Below, piece by piece: positions 51,926-60,744 of a DNA stretch of 64,000 bases. A program made the translations under genes and the position numbers. Position 1 is the stretch's first letter. Each line of letters begins with the position of its first letter. Origin of the DNA: Pseudomonas sp. B21-015 (GTDB taxonomy: Bacteria > Pseudomonadota > Gammaproteobacteria > Pseudomonadales > Pseudomonadaceae); the NCBI RefSeq assembly GCF_024749285.1, contig NZ_CP087196.1:3720001-3784000 (forward strand), written 5' to 3'. A model generated the notes under the pieces. The model was not told where the DNA came from. It saw only the letters and a program-made list of their open reading frames with translations, and ran no database searches.

Positions 51926-52276
51926 TCATTTGTCGTCCGTCTTGGCTGACGATTGTGGCCGACGCTCAGGAGTGTCTTCGGCATTGGGCGCTTCTGGAAA
52001 ATGTCCTGGTGTGAACACATGAGTAAGCAATTCGCTGGCATCGATGTCGACGACACCAGGCACCGAGCGAGCCAGAGCAACAGCCTGCTCACACTGCCGA
52101 TGGGTGTTGACGCGACCGTTCAATGCCACCCTGCCCGCATGGGTTTTGACATGGACATTCAGGCCAAGGGTGGATTCAGCCAATGCCAGGGCCGACTTCA
52201 CCCTGGCGGTAATCCACGTGTCGTGAACGACCGTTTCCAGGTCATGAGAGTAATGTTGAAAGGAATGAAGTTTCAT
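51926..52276 (-). CDS. BON-domain protein
   Basis: From ATG 52276 (preceded by GGGAGGG) the 116-residue protein contains one BON domain: DTWITARVKSALALAESTLG, then VHVKTHAGRVALNGRVNTHR and ALARSVPGVVDIDASELL. A polar, Pro-rich tail follows. BON domains bind phospholipid or occur in periplasmic stress proteins such as OsmY, but no signal peptide is evident here. The gene is convergent with cynT, four bases apart. The function is unknown. Confidence 0.8.
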   Translation of the reverse strand: MKLHSFQHYSHDLETVVHDTWITARVKSALALAESTLGLNVHVKTHAGRVALNGRVNTHRQCEQAVALARSVPGVVDIDASELLTHVFTPGHFPEAPNAEDTPERRPQSSAKTDDK

Positions 52277-52411
52277 GGCGCAACCCTCCCTCACGTAATC
52301 AGAGGCACTGCCCGTCCCCACGCAGACACGGACATACATTAAGTATAGTGCGGACGTTGCAGTCGAGGGGGCAGCCCCTAATGCCGGTAAGTTAATAAGA
52401 GCGACGAAAAT

Positions 52412-52505
52412 CCTGTGGGAGCGTGGCTTGCCCGCGAAGAATGCACCGCGGTTTTTCAGGTATTACGCGTCATCGTTCTTCGCGGGCAAGCCACGCTCCC
52501 ACAGG
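52412..52505. repeat. REP pair with 30-bp perfect arms
   Basis: CCTGTGGGAGCGTGGCTTGC... (52412-52441) and its exact reverse complement (52476-52505). It lies between the BON gene and the 3' end of the ProA-like gene. Confidence 0.9.
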
Positions 52506-52532
52506 TTTGCGTGGCTGTTTTGGAGTACCGTC

Positions 52533-54035
52533 TCAGCGTTTGACCGACAGATCCGTCTGGGTCATGCGGCTACGAATCGTGAACACACCATCGCCCGAGA
52601 GAATCGCGCTACGCGCAAACAGCCGGCCGCTCTCCCAGTTCGAAAGCCCCAGTTCCGGCTTGTTCAGCGCGTACTGTCCGTCGACCCAGCGGGTAATCCC
52701 GTTGCCGACAAAAGGCGCGTTGACCGCGTTGTAGAAACGCTCCTGCGCCAACGCATCTTCACTGATCAGCGACACGGTGAATTGCGGGCTGTAACGGTTG
52801 AACAAGGCGATGGCCTGGTCCAGGTCGTCGACGACTTGCAGGCTGACTTCCGGGGTTTCTTCCCATTCCCACTCGCGGCCCAATTGGGCCTCGGGCAGCG
52901 GTTCGGCCAGCGCTTCGGTCTGATAGCCTTCGGCGCGGTACACCTCAACGCTCGCGGTCCGCCAATCGCCAGGCAAATGCTGTTCGCTGCCCTCGACGAT
53001 ATGTAGCTTGCAGCCCTGGCCCCGTGCGGTGCCGGCCTGTTGCAGTGCGTCGAGAAACAGCGGCACCAGTTCGCCAGCGCGCTCGCGCTGGATCAGGCAA
53101 ACGTTCAGGGTGTTGCAGACTTTGCGGTCCAGCGAGTTGCGCACCACGGCGGCAAAGCGCTGGGCGTCGGCGTGTTTGTCGGCGATCAGCCAAGCACCAC
53201 CGGTGCCGTGCAGGCTGACGGCGGTACCAGCCTGTTGCGCGATGCTGCCCAACTGGCTGACCGCACGTCCCGAACCACGGGCCACGGCCAGCGACAAGCG
53301 CCGGTCGGCGAACATTGCCCAGCCGGCGGCGTGATTGACGCTTTCGACCAGTGACACCGCGCCGCTCGGCAGCCCGGCGTCGGCCAGTGCCGGATTCAAC
53401 GCATGGGTGACGATGGCCTGGGCGGTGCCCAACGCGTCGCTGCCAATGCGCAGCACCGCCGTGTTACCGGTGCGCAATACACCGGCGGCGTCGGCGAATA
53501 CATTCGGCCGGCCTTCGAATACAAAAGCGACGATACCCAGCGGCGACACCACTTGCTCGACTTTCCAGCCGTCGTGCTCGACGCAGCTCACGACCTTGCC
53601 ACGGGTGGCCGGAGCATCGCGCCAGGCCCGCAGGCCTGCGATCATGTCGCCGCGCATGCGTTCATCGGCCAGCAACCGTGTGGTGGATCGCCCGCGCGCC
53701 TTGGCTCGCTCGATGTCGGCCAGGTTGGCGGCCGCAATCAAGGCCCAGCATTCCGGGGTTTCCAGGCGCTGCGCAAAGCGATCGAAGAACGCGCTGATGG
53801 CGTGATCCGAAACGCTGGACATCGCGGCGAACGCCGCTTCGGCGCGCTCGATGGCGACCGCCGCCGCTTGCTGGTCCGCCACCGGGATCAGCAACAACTC
53901 GCCGCTGACCTGCTCCACCAGAAGATGGTCGCCGGGCTGAAAGCGCGCCGCCAGTTCGGGGCTGACCACAGTGACACGATTACCGGCAAAAGGGATCGGC
54001 GTGCCAGCGACTAGACGTTCGAGCGCAAGAGACAT
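52533..54035 (-). CDS. ProA-like aldehyde dehydrogenase superfamily protein
   Basis: A 500-residue protein. Residues 80-480 resemble gamma-glutamyl phosphate reductase (glutamate-5-semialdehyde dehydrogenase): EQVVSPLGIVAFVFEGRPNV, GNTAVLRIGSDALGTAQAIV and the nucleophilic cysteine in DRKVCNTLNVCLIQ. The end GLSNWESGRLFARSAI is not of the usual ProA type. An additional 75-residue N-terminal segment (PIPFAGNRVTVVSPELAARF onward) is absent from housekeeping ProA of about 420 residues. It is therefore a paralogue whose substrate may differ. No proB gene is nearby. Confidence 0.8.
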   Translation of the reverse strand: MSLALERLVAGTPIPFAGNRVTVVSPELAARFQPGDHLLVEQVSGELLLIPVADQQAAAVAIERAEAAFAAMSSVSDHAISAFFDRFAQRLETPECWALIAAANLADIERAKARGRSTTRLLADERMRGDMIAGLRAWRDAPATRGKVVSCVEHDGWKVEQVVSPLGIVAFVFEGRPNVFADAAGVLRTGNTAVLRIGSDALGTAQAIVTHALNPALADAGLPSGAVSLVESVNHAAGWAMFADRRLSLAVARGSGRAVSQLGSIAQQAGTAVSLHGTGGAWLIADKHADAQRFAAVVRNSLDRKVCNTLNVCLIQRERAGELVPLFLDALQQAGTARGQGCKLHIVEGSEQHLPGDWRTASVEVYRAEGYQTEALAEPLPEAQLGREWEWEETPEVSLQVVDDLDQAIALFNRYSPQFTVSLISEDALAQERFYNAVNAPFVGNGITRWVDGQYALNKPELGLSNWESGRLFARSAILSGDGVFTIRSRMTQTDLSVKR

Positions 54036-54118
54036 GAAACGGTTTCACCATGCAGGAGAGCGGCCAGAAAATGTATAGGAAAATCCGTGGAGCGTCATTC
54101 ACTGGGGCGCAGTAGCGG

Positions 54119-55231
54119 TTACTTTTTAGCAAGTCGAAATACATCTTGCTCCAGGCGATTGCGCCCCTGTTTGCGCCACCTGGCGTTCGCGTCATAGACC
54201 ACCAGCAGCAAGGGCTCTTCTACGCCCGCGGTGCTGACAAAGGTCAGTCCTTCGGCATGATCGCGGCCTTTATCCTCTCCTTGCCCGTAAGGAACCTCCA
54301 GGACCGGCGTCAATTGTTCACTGAAGACAAAACTCTCGCCTGTTGGCCTGGCGCCGTCGAGCCATCGAAATACGCTGACAGGCCCGTCGAGGTTCATTGT
54401 CGGCCCGGCCAGGATCAACATGTCGTCACCATCGATGCATAAGTCCCTGACGCCGAGTCCGCCCAACTGGAGAAAATGTTTTCGATATTTTCGCCCCCCA
54501 GGCCCGATTTTTTTCAGCGTCAGCGTGTGGACGGCCTTGGGATGGTCTTCCGGTTCGATCTCCAGAACAATGGTCCAGCCCCGCAGCACAGGCCCTCGCA
54601 ACCCGATAAAAACACGCTTGCCGTTGATCTCGAGACCTTCGGTATCGAACCCGTTGTCCTTGCCGGGAATGTGCAGAAATGCCCCTACATGCTCGTCATC
54701 CTTGAGCTCATCGAGCAATTCGTTACCCAGTTGATTGCCGGCCAATTGGGCGGCAACTCGATCATCGCTGGCGGGGCTCCTTACCAAAGTGAACGTCCCG
54801 TTTTCTTCGACCACCGGAATCCGGGCCAGGAGAAAACGATTGCCATCGCTGCTGACAGTTGCCAGACGCGCGGCGTTTTTCTTCAGGGACTTGGTGCTGT
54901 CGGGCTTTTCCCGTTTCAGGCTGTGAGAACCCACAATCCAGAGATACCCTGTGTCGCGGTCGTAGCTCATGCCTTCCAGGTCTGCTTCAACGAATTCTTC
55001 GCCAATCGTCGGGATGACCGGCAGGACTAACAGGGACGCCAACGAGAACTGTTTGTGCTGGTCAAACAGAAATTCGCCCGCACCGACGGGCTCACGCAGG
55101 GTGAGGCGCTCCAGGCTCAAGGATTCATCATTGGCGACCCACAGGGTATTGCCTATCTGGACTACGGCAGACAACCCTTTGCGCAAATGCGTGTCATTGA
55201 AGACTAGAAGCGCGGAACCGAACTTCACCAT
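54119..55231 (-). CDS. DUF3616-type beta-propeller-like protein
   Basis: A 370-residue protein without signal peptide. Repeated beta-strand patterns (LSAVVQIGNTLWVANDESLS, ADLEGMSYDRDTGYLWIVGS, DTEGLEINGKRVFIGLRGPV, VRDLCIDGDDMLILAGPTMN and DHAEGLTFVSTAGVEEPLLL) are those of DUF3616 proteins. These resemble esterase-like or phytase-like propellers. GAGCGGGTGACTTC precedes the ATG. The substrate and role are unknown. It stands alone between the ProA-like and glutaminase genes. Confidence 0.75.
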   Translation of the reverse strand: MVKFGSALLVFNDTHLRKGLSAVVQIGNTLWVANDESLSLERLTLREPVGAGEFLFDQHKQFSLASLLVLPVIPTIGEEFVEADLEGMSYDRDTGYLWIVGSHSLKREKPDSTKSLKKNAARLATVSSDGNRFLLARIPVVEENGTFTLVRSPASDDRVAAQLAGNQLGNELLDELKDDEHVGAFLHIPGKDNGFDTEGLEINGKRVFIGLRGPVLRGWTIVLEIEPEDHPKAVHTLTLKKIGPGGRKYRKHFLQLGGLGVRDLCIDGDDMLILAGPTMNLDGPVSVFRWLDGARPTGESFVFSEQLTPVLEVPYGQGEDKGRDHAEGLTFVSTAGVEEPLLLVVYDANARWRKQGRNRLEQDVFRLAKK

Positions 55232-55319
55232 GAAGTCACCCGCTCCTTCACCCGCTCGGGTGAGTCAAAGAATGCCTGCTTCACGGTAGCGGTCATCGAG
55301 CGCTAGTCAAGACAGGCCA

Positions 55320-56228
55320 TCAGAACACCGACCAGCCGATTCGCTGACTCAGCAACTCCAGCGCCGCCATGCCAGCGAGGGAGTTGCCGGCGGCGTTCAA
55401 TTCCGGAGACCAGACGCACACCGTGAATTGCCCCGGCACTACCGCGACGATGCCCCCGCCCACGCCGCTCTTGCCCGGCAGACCGACGCGATAGGCAAAG
55501 TTGCCCGCTTCGTCGTACAGCCCGCTGGTGGCCATGATCGAGTTGACTTGCTGGGTCTGACGGGCGCTGAGGATCTGTGCGCCGCTGTGTTTGCAGAAGC
55601 CGTCGTTGGCCAGGAAGCAGAACGCCCGGGCCAGATCCACGCAACTCATGCGCAGCGCGCAATGGCTGAAATAGCTGCGCAGTACCGCTTCGACATCGTT
55701 ATGGAAGTTGCCGAACGACTGCATCAGGTAAGCCATGGCCGCGTTACGCGCGCGGTGCTGGTACTCCGACTCGGCGACCTTGCCATCCACCATGACGTTC
55801 GGGTTACCGGACAGTCGGCGGACAAAATCGCGCATCGACAACGCCGGCGCGGCAAAGCGCGATTGATTGATGTCGCAAATCACCAGCGCACCGGCGTTGA
55901 TGAAGGGATTGCGCGGGCGCCCGCGTTCGAATTCCAGCTGCACCAGCGAGTTGAACGGCTGGCCGGACGGCTCGTGGCCCAGGCGTTCCCATATCGCTTC
56001 GCCGGAATGCTCGATGGCCTGCACCAGGCTGAACACCTTTGAAATACTCTGCACCGAAAACGGCGTATCGACGTCTCCGGCGCAAAACAGCTCGCCGTCG
56101 TTGCCATACACGGCAATGCCCAACTGATTGGCCGGCACCGTGCCGAGGGCAGGAATGTAGTCAGCCACTTTGCCCTGACCGATCAACGGTCGGACTGCGT
56201 CAAGGATCTCGTTCAACAGCGCTTGCAT
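55320..56228 (-). CDS. glsA: Glutaminase
   Basis: From ATG 56228 the 302-residue enzyme is a complete serine-dependent beta-lactamase-like glutaminase; an in-frame extension to 56468 is not supported. The catalytic Ser and Lys are in [20 protein letters not shown], followed by [14 protein letters not shown], and the C-terminal [20 protein letters not shown] carries the conserved Lys/Ser-Gly segment. It hydrolyses glutamine to glutamate and ammonia. The expected tyrosines are visible in [16 protein letters not shown] and [11 protein letters not shown]. Confidence 0.93.
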   Translation of the reverse strand: MQALLNEILDAVRPLIGQGKVADYIPALGTVPANQLGIAVYGNDGELFCAGDVDTPFSVQSISKVFSLVQAIEHSGEAIWERLGHEPSGQPFNSLVQLEFERGRPRNPFINAGALVICDINQSRFAAPALSMRDFVRRLSGNPNVMVDGKVAESEYQHRARNAAMAYLMQSFGNFHNDVEAVLRSYFSHCALRMSCVDLARAFCFLANDGFCKHSGAQILSARQTQQVNSIMATSGLYDEAGNFAYRVGLPGKSGVGGGIVAVVPGQFTVCVWSPELNAAGNSLAGMAALELLSQRIGWSVF

Positions 56229-56456
56229 GCCGGGTTCCGAAGTCTCGCCCCATGGGATTGCGGGGACACTGTCGCTAGACGTCGCTGGTCGACGTCGGAT
56301 CACAGTTTTGTATAGGAATGTATCTGTCACGGCCCGGGATACACCAACTTGCACCGGGCGACCTTTCAGACATACCACCCACACACCCGATTGAAACACT
56401 CCTGCCATCCGCTGACCACCGGCAAACCGGGTCGGCCCATGCTCAGGAGTGTTGTC

Positions 56457-56591
56457 ATGATAACTCAAGTCCCCCGTTACCGCGGCTGGTCACTGTTTGG
56501 CCTGCTGTTCTCGGCAATCGTCATTCGGCTGCCGGGCAAGATCGCGCTGAAGTACAAAAGGCCCGCCAGAAACACACCATTGACCGAATAA
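56457..56591 (+). CDS. Small predicted membrane protein (44 aa)
   Basis: An ATG at 56457 is preceded by CAGGAG with ideal spacing. It opens 44 codons ([20 protein letters not shown], then [19 protein letters not shown]) with one hydrophobic segment and a basic tail. It ends 42 bp before the DoxX gene on the same strand and could be cotranscribed. I recognise no family. Support comes from the ribosome binding site and composition only. Confidence 0.4.
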   Translation: MITQVPRYRGWSLFGLLFSAIVIRLPGKIALKYKRPARNTPLTE

Positions 56592-56633
56592 AACCTCAAC
56601 ACCACCCACAATGAACTCCCGGAGCTCAAGCCC

Positions 56634-57149
56634 ATGAACACCTCTATCTCATCGGCCGTCCAAGGCCTGCACCTGACCCTCGACCGTGCCGGCAGCTGGA
56701 TCGCCCCCCTCACCCTGCGGCTGTTTCTGGCCTGGGAGTTTTTCGAGTCAGGCCTGGAAAAATGGAACGGCCAGAACTGGTTCGCCGACCTCCAGGACCG
56801 CTTCCCGTTTCCCTTCAACCACGTGACCGCCACGCTGAATTGGGAACTGGCGATGTGGGCCGAACTGATCTGCGCCCTCACCTTGCTGGCAGGCCTTGGG
56901 ACGCGGCTCTCGGCGATTATTCTGGTCGTGGTCACTGTCGTCGCCACCGCTGCCGTTCACTGGCCGGACGATTGGTCTACATTGAGTGAACTTGCCCAGG
57001 GTTATGCCATCAGCAACAAAGGCCACGGCAACTTCAAACTGCCGCTGATCTACCTCGCAGCCCTCATGCCGTTGTTGCTCTCGGGGGCCGGCAAACTCAG
57101 CATGGACGCGTTGTTGGCTCGACTCTTCTGGCGGCGCAGTCACCGCTGA
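56634..57149 (+). CDS. DoxX-family membrane protein
   Basis: A 171-residue protein with four membrane helices, of the DoxX/DUF417 type. [20 protein letters not shown] is better read as [20 protein letters not shown] in the sequence; [20 protein letters not shown] and [20 protein letters not shown] follow. The long loop [20 protein letters not shown] before the last helix is common in YphA-like members. A role in redox or thiol stress has been suggested for the family, but the activity is unclear. A dienelactone-hydrolase gene follows 47 bp downstream. Confidence 0.83.
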   Translation: MNTSISSAVQGLHLTLDRAGSWIAPLTLRLFLAWEFFESGLEKWNGQNWFADLQDRFPFPFNHVTATLNWELAMWAELICALTLLAGLGTRLSAIILVVVTVVATAAVHWPDDWSTLSELAQGYAISNKGHGNFKLPLIYLAALMPLLLSGAGKLSMDALLARLFWRRSHR

Positions 57150-57196
57150 TACGCCAGCGTCTCGATAACCCACCCAACTTGTGTAAAGGAGCCATC

Positions 57197-57895
57197 ATGA
57201 GCGTAACCACCCAATGGATCGAGATCAGCAGCGCCGAAGGCGCATTCGGCGCTTACCTGGCTATCCCACACACCCGTAAAGGGCCGGGGATCGTGCTGAT
57301 TCAGGAAATCTTCGGCGTCAACGAGCACATCCGCTCGGTCGCCGAGCAATACGCCGCCGACGGCTATCTGGTCATAGCGCCGGACCTGTTCTGGCGCCAC
57401 GGCCACCGTATCGAACTGGGCTACGACGAAGCCGGCTGGAAACGTGCCGTCGAGCTGATGAACGCCACCGACCGCTACAAGGCCCAGGCCGACATCAAAC
57501 TGGCCATCGACGCCCTGAAGGCGCATCCGGGGTTGGACGGCAGGATCGCTTCCATCGGTTTCTGCTTCGGCGGCATGCTGTCGTACAACACCGCAGCCAA
57601 CGGTTTCGTGGACGTGGCAATCGCCTACTACGGCGGCGGCATTCAGAACCAACTGGATCGGGCCGGTGAAATCAAGGTGCCTACGCTGATGCACTTCGGC
57701 GAACAGGACAGCCACATTCCCATCGATGCCGTGAAACAAATCGCCGAGCGTTTCGAGTTCAACGACGACGTCGATATCGAGGTTTATCCGGGGGCCGAAC
57801 ATGGCTTCAACTGCTCACACCGTGACAGCTACAACCAGCGGGCGGCGGCTGAGGCGCATGGCAATACGTTGCTCTTTCTCAGCCAGAACCTTTAA
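57197..57895 (+). CDS. Dienelactone hydrolase family protein
   Basis: A 232-residue alpha/beta hydrolase from ATG 57197, preceded by AAAGGAG. The catalytic triad of dienelactone hydrolases is complete: nucleophile Cys in IGFCFGGMLSYN, Asp in HFGEQDSHIPID and His in PGAEHGFNCSHRDSY, with the activating Glu in VLIQEIFGVNEH. It could hydrolyse dienelactone or other lactones or esters in the cytoplasm. No chlorocatechol genes are nearby, so the physiological substrate is open. It follows the DoxX gene. Confidence 0.88.
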   Translation: MSVTTQWIEISSAEGAFGAYLAIPHTRKGPGIVLIQEIFGVNEHIRSVAEQYAADGYLVIAPDLFWRHGHRIELGYDEAGWKRAVELMNATDRYKAQADIKLAIDALKAHPGLDGRIASIGFCFGGMLSYNTAANGFVDVAIAYYGGGIQNQLDRAGEIKVPTLMHFGEQDSHIPIDAVKQIAERFEFNDDVDIEVYPGAEHGFNCSHRDSYNQRAAAEAHGNTLLFLSQNL

Positions 57896-57956
57896 GGGCT
57901 GATCGCCGGGGTTAGCGACATGAACAATCGGTGAGCATTCAACCCCGGAAGCGAAC

Positions 57957-59147
57957 ATGGACAAATACCTCTCAAAGCCCAGACCGACCTCACTGCGTAT
58001 CCCCTCCACGGTCTGGGCCCTGGGTTTTGTCAGCCTGTTCATGGACCTGTCTTCGGAGCTGGTGCACAGCCTGCTGCCAGTGTTTCTGGTCACGACGTTA
58101 GGTGCGAGCGCATTGACCGTCGGGGTGATCGAGGGCATCGCCGAGGCGACCGCGATGCTGATCAAGATATTCTCCGGCGCCATCAGCGACTTTATCGGCC
58201 GGCGCAAAGGCTTGCTGTTGATGGGTTATGGTCTGGCGGCGTTGTCGAAGCCACTCTTCCCCCTCGCGCAGTCGGTAGACTTGGTGTTCACCGCACGCTT
58301 TCTGGACCGCATCGGCAAAGGCATCCGTGGCGCGCCGCGCGATGCGCTGGTCGCCGATGTCGCACCCGCCGAAATCCGTGGCGCCTGCTTTGGCTTGCGC
58401 CAGTCGATGGACACCGTGGGGGCGATTCTTGGGCCGGTTCTGGCGATCGTGTTGATGCTCTGGCTCGGGCAGATCCATCTGGTGCTGTGGTTTGCGGTGA
58501 TCCCGGCGGTGATATCGGTGGCGCTGATTGTCGGCGGGGTCAAAGAACCGAGCGATGGTGCTGGCGAACGCGCCTTTCGCTCGCCCATCCACTGGAAGGT
58601 TCTGCGTGAGTTTTCACGCAGTTATTGGTGGGTGGTGATCGTCGGCGGGCTCTTCACCCTGGCCCGTTTCAGCGAGGCTTTTCTGGTGTTGAAGGCACAG
58701 GAAGCAGGCCTGACGGCCACCTGGGTGCCGATGGTGATGGTGGTCATGTCGCTGCTTTATGCGGTTTCCGCCTACCCGGCCGGCTGGTTGTCCGACCGGA
58801 TCAGCCGCACCAAACTGCTGTGTGTCGGCATGGGGCTGCTGATCCTGGCGGACCTGCTGCTGGCGCAAGCGGATTCAATCATGACCCTGCTGCTGGGCGT
58901 TGCCCTGTGGGGCCTGCACATGGGTTTCAGCCAGGGCATTCTCGCGACGCTGATCGCCGACACCGCGCCCGAACAGCTCAGGGGCACGGCGTTCGGCCTG
59001 TTCAATCTGATCAGCGGCGTGTGCCTGTTGATCGCCAGTGTGCTGGCCGGCGCGCTGTGGCAGACCTCAGGCTCCGCCAGCACCTTCGTTGCCGGGGCGG
59101 TGCTGGCGGCTGCGGCGCTGTTGTTGCTTGTGCTGCGCAAGCCCTGA
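57957..59147 (+). CDS. MFS transporter (drug/efflux type)
   Basis: A 396-residue major facilitator with 12 helices. The N-terminus VWALGFVSLFMDLSSELVHS, then DFIGRRKGLLLMGYGLAALS, and the mid region DRIGKGIRGAPRDALVADVA place it in the YfkF/tetracycline-like efflux group. The PRDALVAD motif is conserved in this subgroup. The substrate is unknown. It is preceded by a 61-bp gap after the hydrolase and could share its transcript. GGAAGCGAAC is the ribosome binding site. Confidence 0.84.
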   Translation: MDKYLSKPRPTSLRIPSTVWALGFVSLFMDLSSELVHSLLPVFLVTTLGASALTVGVIEGIAEATAMLIKIFSGAISDFIGRRKGLLLMGYGLAALSKPLFPLAQSVDLVFTARFLDRIGKGIRGAPRDALVADVAPAEIRGACFGLRQSMDTVGAILGPVLAIVLMLWLGQIHLVLWFAVIPAVISVALIVGGVKEPSDGAGERAFRSPIHWKVLREFSRSYWWVVIVGGLFTLARFSEAFLVLKAQEAGLTATWVPMVMVVMSLLYAVSAYPAGWLSDRISRTKLLCVGMGLLILADLLLAQADSIMTLLLGVALWGLHMGFSQGILATLIADTAPEQLRGTAFGLFNLISGVCLLIASVLAGALWQTSGSASTFVAGAVLAAAALLLLVLRKP

Positions 59148-59276
59148 TGCCGGTCAATCAAGCCGCGACGCCGGCCTGCAGGCCTTTCAGTGGGTCCAGA
59201 CCGCCCATTCGACCGAGACCCGTCACGCGTGAACGCGCAGCAACCCTCGCGTTTTCTGGTAAGCGCAGACGAACCC

Positions 59277-59862
59277 GTGACGGACTTGAATAACCTCGAA
59301 CCCGATCTGCGAGCGGGTCGCGCAGAACCTGCAACGGCTGCGGGGCAAGCGTCATCTGTCCCTGGACGCCCTCGCCCGGTAATGCGGTGTGAGTCGGGCC
59401 ATGCTGGCGCAGATCGAGTCCGGACGCAGCGTGCCGTCGATCAAAGTGCTGTGCAAAATTGCCAAAGGCTTGAAGGTATCGGTGGCGGCGTTTCTCGAGC
59501 ACCGGGCCTTCGAAGGTGTGGCCGTGCTGTCGGCGAGCCAGAGCAAACGCCTGGTCAGCGCCAACGGAACCTTCGTTAGCCGCGCCCTGTTCCCGTTCGA
59601 CGTGGCACGCCAATCGGAATTTTACGAACTGCGCCTGAGCCCGCTGGGCGAAGACCGCTCCGAGGGGCATGGCCCCGGTGTGCAGGAAAACCTGGTGGTG
59701 TGGCAGGGCGTACTGGAAATCAGCGTCAACGATGAACGCTACTTGCTGTCCACCGGCGACTCGATCCTGTTCTACGCCGATCAGCCCCACCGCTATCGCA
59801 ACCCTGCCGACAGTGAAGCCGTGGCTTATCTGGTGGTGACCTATCCGGAACGCCTGGACTAA
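59277..59862 (+). pseudogene. XRE-cupin transcriptional regulator, disrupted by frameshift and nonsense codon
   Basis: The reading starts MTDLNNLEPD (GTG 59277), then must change frame near 59307 to continue as CERVAQNLQRLRGKRHLSLD. A TAA at 59380-59382 stands where homologues have a codon such as CAA (ALAR-stop-CGVSRAMLAQ). Downstream the frame is intact: the end of the HTH (MLAQIESGRSVPSIKVLCKI) and a cupin domain (QENLVVWQGVLEISVNDERY). The remaining frame from 59389 lacks the first helices of the HTH, so DNA binding is unlikely. Such regulators often control amino-acid or transporter genes. Confidence 0.8.
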
Positions 59863-59908
59863 ACACCTGAAGCCCGCTTGTATAGTAGGACTTGAAGGGA
59901 GGAGGAAC

Positions 59909-59942
59909 AAAGCCCCCGTAACCATAAGGTCGCGGGGGCTTT
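59909..59942. terminator. Bidirectional intrinsic terminator
   Basis: AAAGCCCCCG (59909-59918) pairs with CGGGGGCTTT (59933-59942) and is followed by a T-run on the plus strand and preceded by A residues. On the minus strand it lies about 20 bases after the stop of the 16-residue peptide gene. Confidence 0.88.
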
Positions 59943-59960
59943 TTTGTGCTGTTGCAGGGA

Positions 59961-60011
59961 TCAGCAGGTGCAGCACATCATTGGCATTGGCATCTGCATG
60001 GCGTTCATCAT
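59961..60011 (-). CDS. Met/Cys-rich 16-residue peptide
   Basis: From ATG 60011 the minus strand reads MMNAMQMPMPMMCCTC and stop. AGGGAG lies seven bases before the ATG, a near-ideal Shine-Dalgarno. A terminator hairpin begins about 20 bases past the stop, and a -10/-35-like pair lies upstream (60061-60088). Seven methionines and three cysteines in 16 residues suggest binding of a soft metal such as copper or silver (inference). No gene follows on this strand, so it is not an obvious leader-attenuator. I know no named family for it. Confidence 0.55.
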   Translation of the reverse strand: MMNAMQMPMPMMCCTC

Positions 60012-60060
60012 GGTCTAACTCCCTAAACGATTCGATAGTTGGACGAAGCTGATGGGGCGG

Positions 60061-60088
60061 ATTCTAAGGACTGGCAAAGGGACGACAA
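60061..60088 (-). promoter_or_regulatory. Candidate promoter of the Met/Cys-rich peptide
   Basis: Minus-strand TTGTCG (60088-60083), a 16-bp spacer and TAGAAT (60066-60061). The predicted transcript to the terminator at 59909 would be about 145 nt. Confidence 0.4.
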
Positions 60089-60293
60089 GATGATGGCCGA
60101 GCAGCAGGATTTGATGTTGAAACCGCTCTGGTTTGGGCTTTGAACTTATTCCACAAGTGCAGCAACAGAGGTTTTTTTGATCTTTTATGGCCGTCGGACA
60201 GCCCCTTATAGTGGCCAGCTGTTCACTTAAGAGAACTCCGAAGAAGACTTCCTGATTTTGGCAAAACACAGACTCCACCCGCCGAGTTTTCCG

Positions 60294-60695
60294 ATGAAGC
60301 AAATGACTTTCGCCGATGCCGAGTACGCTGGCAAACGCAAGCAGACCCGTAAAGAGTAGTTCCTGATCGAGATGGATCAGGTGGTGCCCTGGAAGGGCCT
60401 GATTGCTTTGATCGAGCCACACTATCCGAAGGGCGAAGGTGGCCGTCCGGCGTATCCGTTGATGGCGATGCTATGTGTCCACCTGATGCAAAACTGGTTC
60501 GGCTACAGCGATCCAACGATGGAAGAGGCACTGTACGAGACTACTATTCTGCACCAGTTTGCTGGGGTGAGCCTGGAGCGTGTTCCCGACGAAACCACCA
60601 TCCTCAACTTCCGTCGCCTGCTGGAAAAGCACGAGCTGGCGGCAGAGATTCTGGGCGTGATCAATGGCTATAGTTCTATGACTTTCAGTCGATAG
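60294..60695 (+). pseudogene. IS5-family transposase fragment with internal stop, copy 1
   Basis: ATG 60294 opens MKQMTFADAEYAGKRKQTRK, then a TAG at 60357-60359. The same frame continues as FLIEMDQVVPWKGLIALIEP, then LMQNWFGYSDPTMEEALYET and TILNFRRLLEKHELA, up to VINGYSS. After about 60672 it leaves the family sequence. Copy 2 at 62631 has the same domain and continues further. The DDE catalytic part is missing, so it is inactive. Confidence 0.86.
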
Positions 60696-60744
60696 CGTGG
60701 AATGACAGCTACGAAGTACCGATAGTCTTTATAAGAGAGTAAAA

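Noticed and set aside
28360..52505. Possible CRISPR-like array from the many repeats
   Set aside because: The repeats are dispersed inverted REP pairs in intergenic gaps, not evenly spaced direct repeats with unique spacers, and no cas genes are present.
59961..60011. Interpretation of the Met/Cys-rich peptide as an attenuation leader
   Set aside because: On the minus strand the next gene after the terminator is the 3' end of a convergent transporter, so there is no downstream gene to control.
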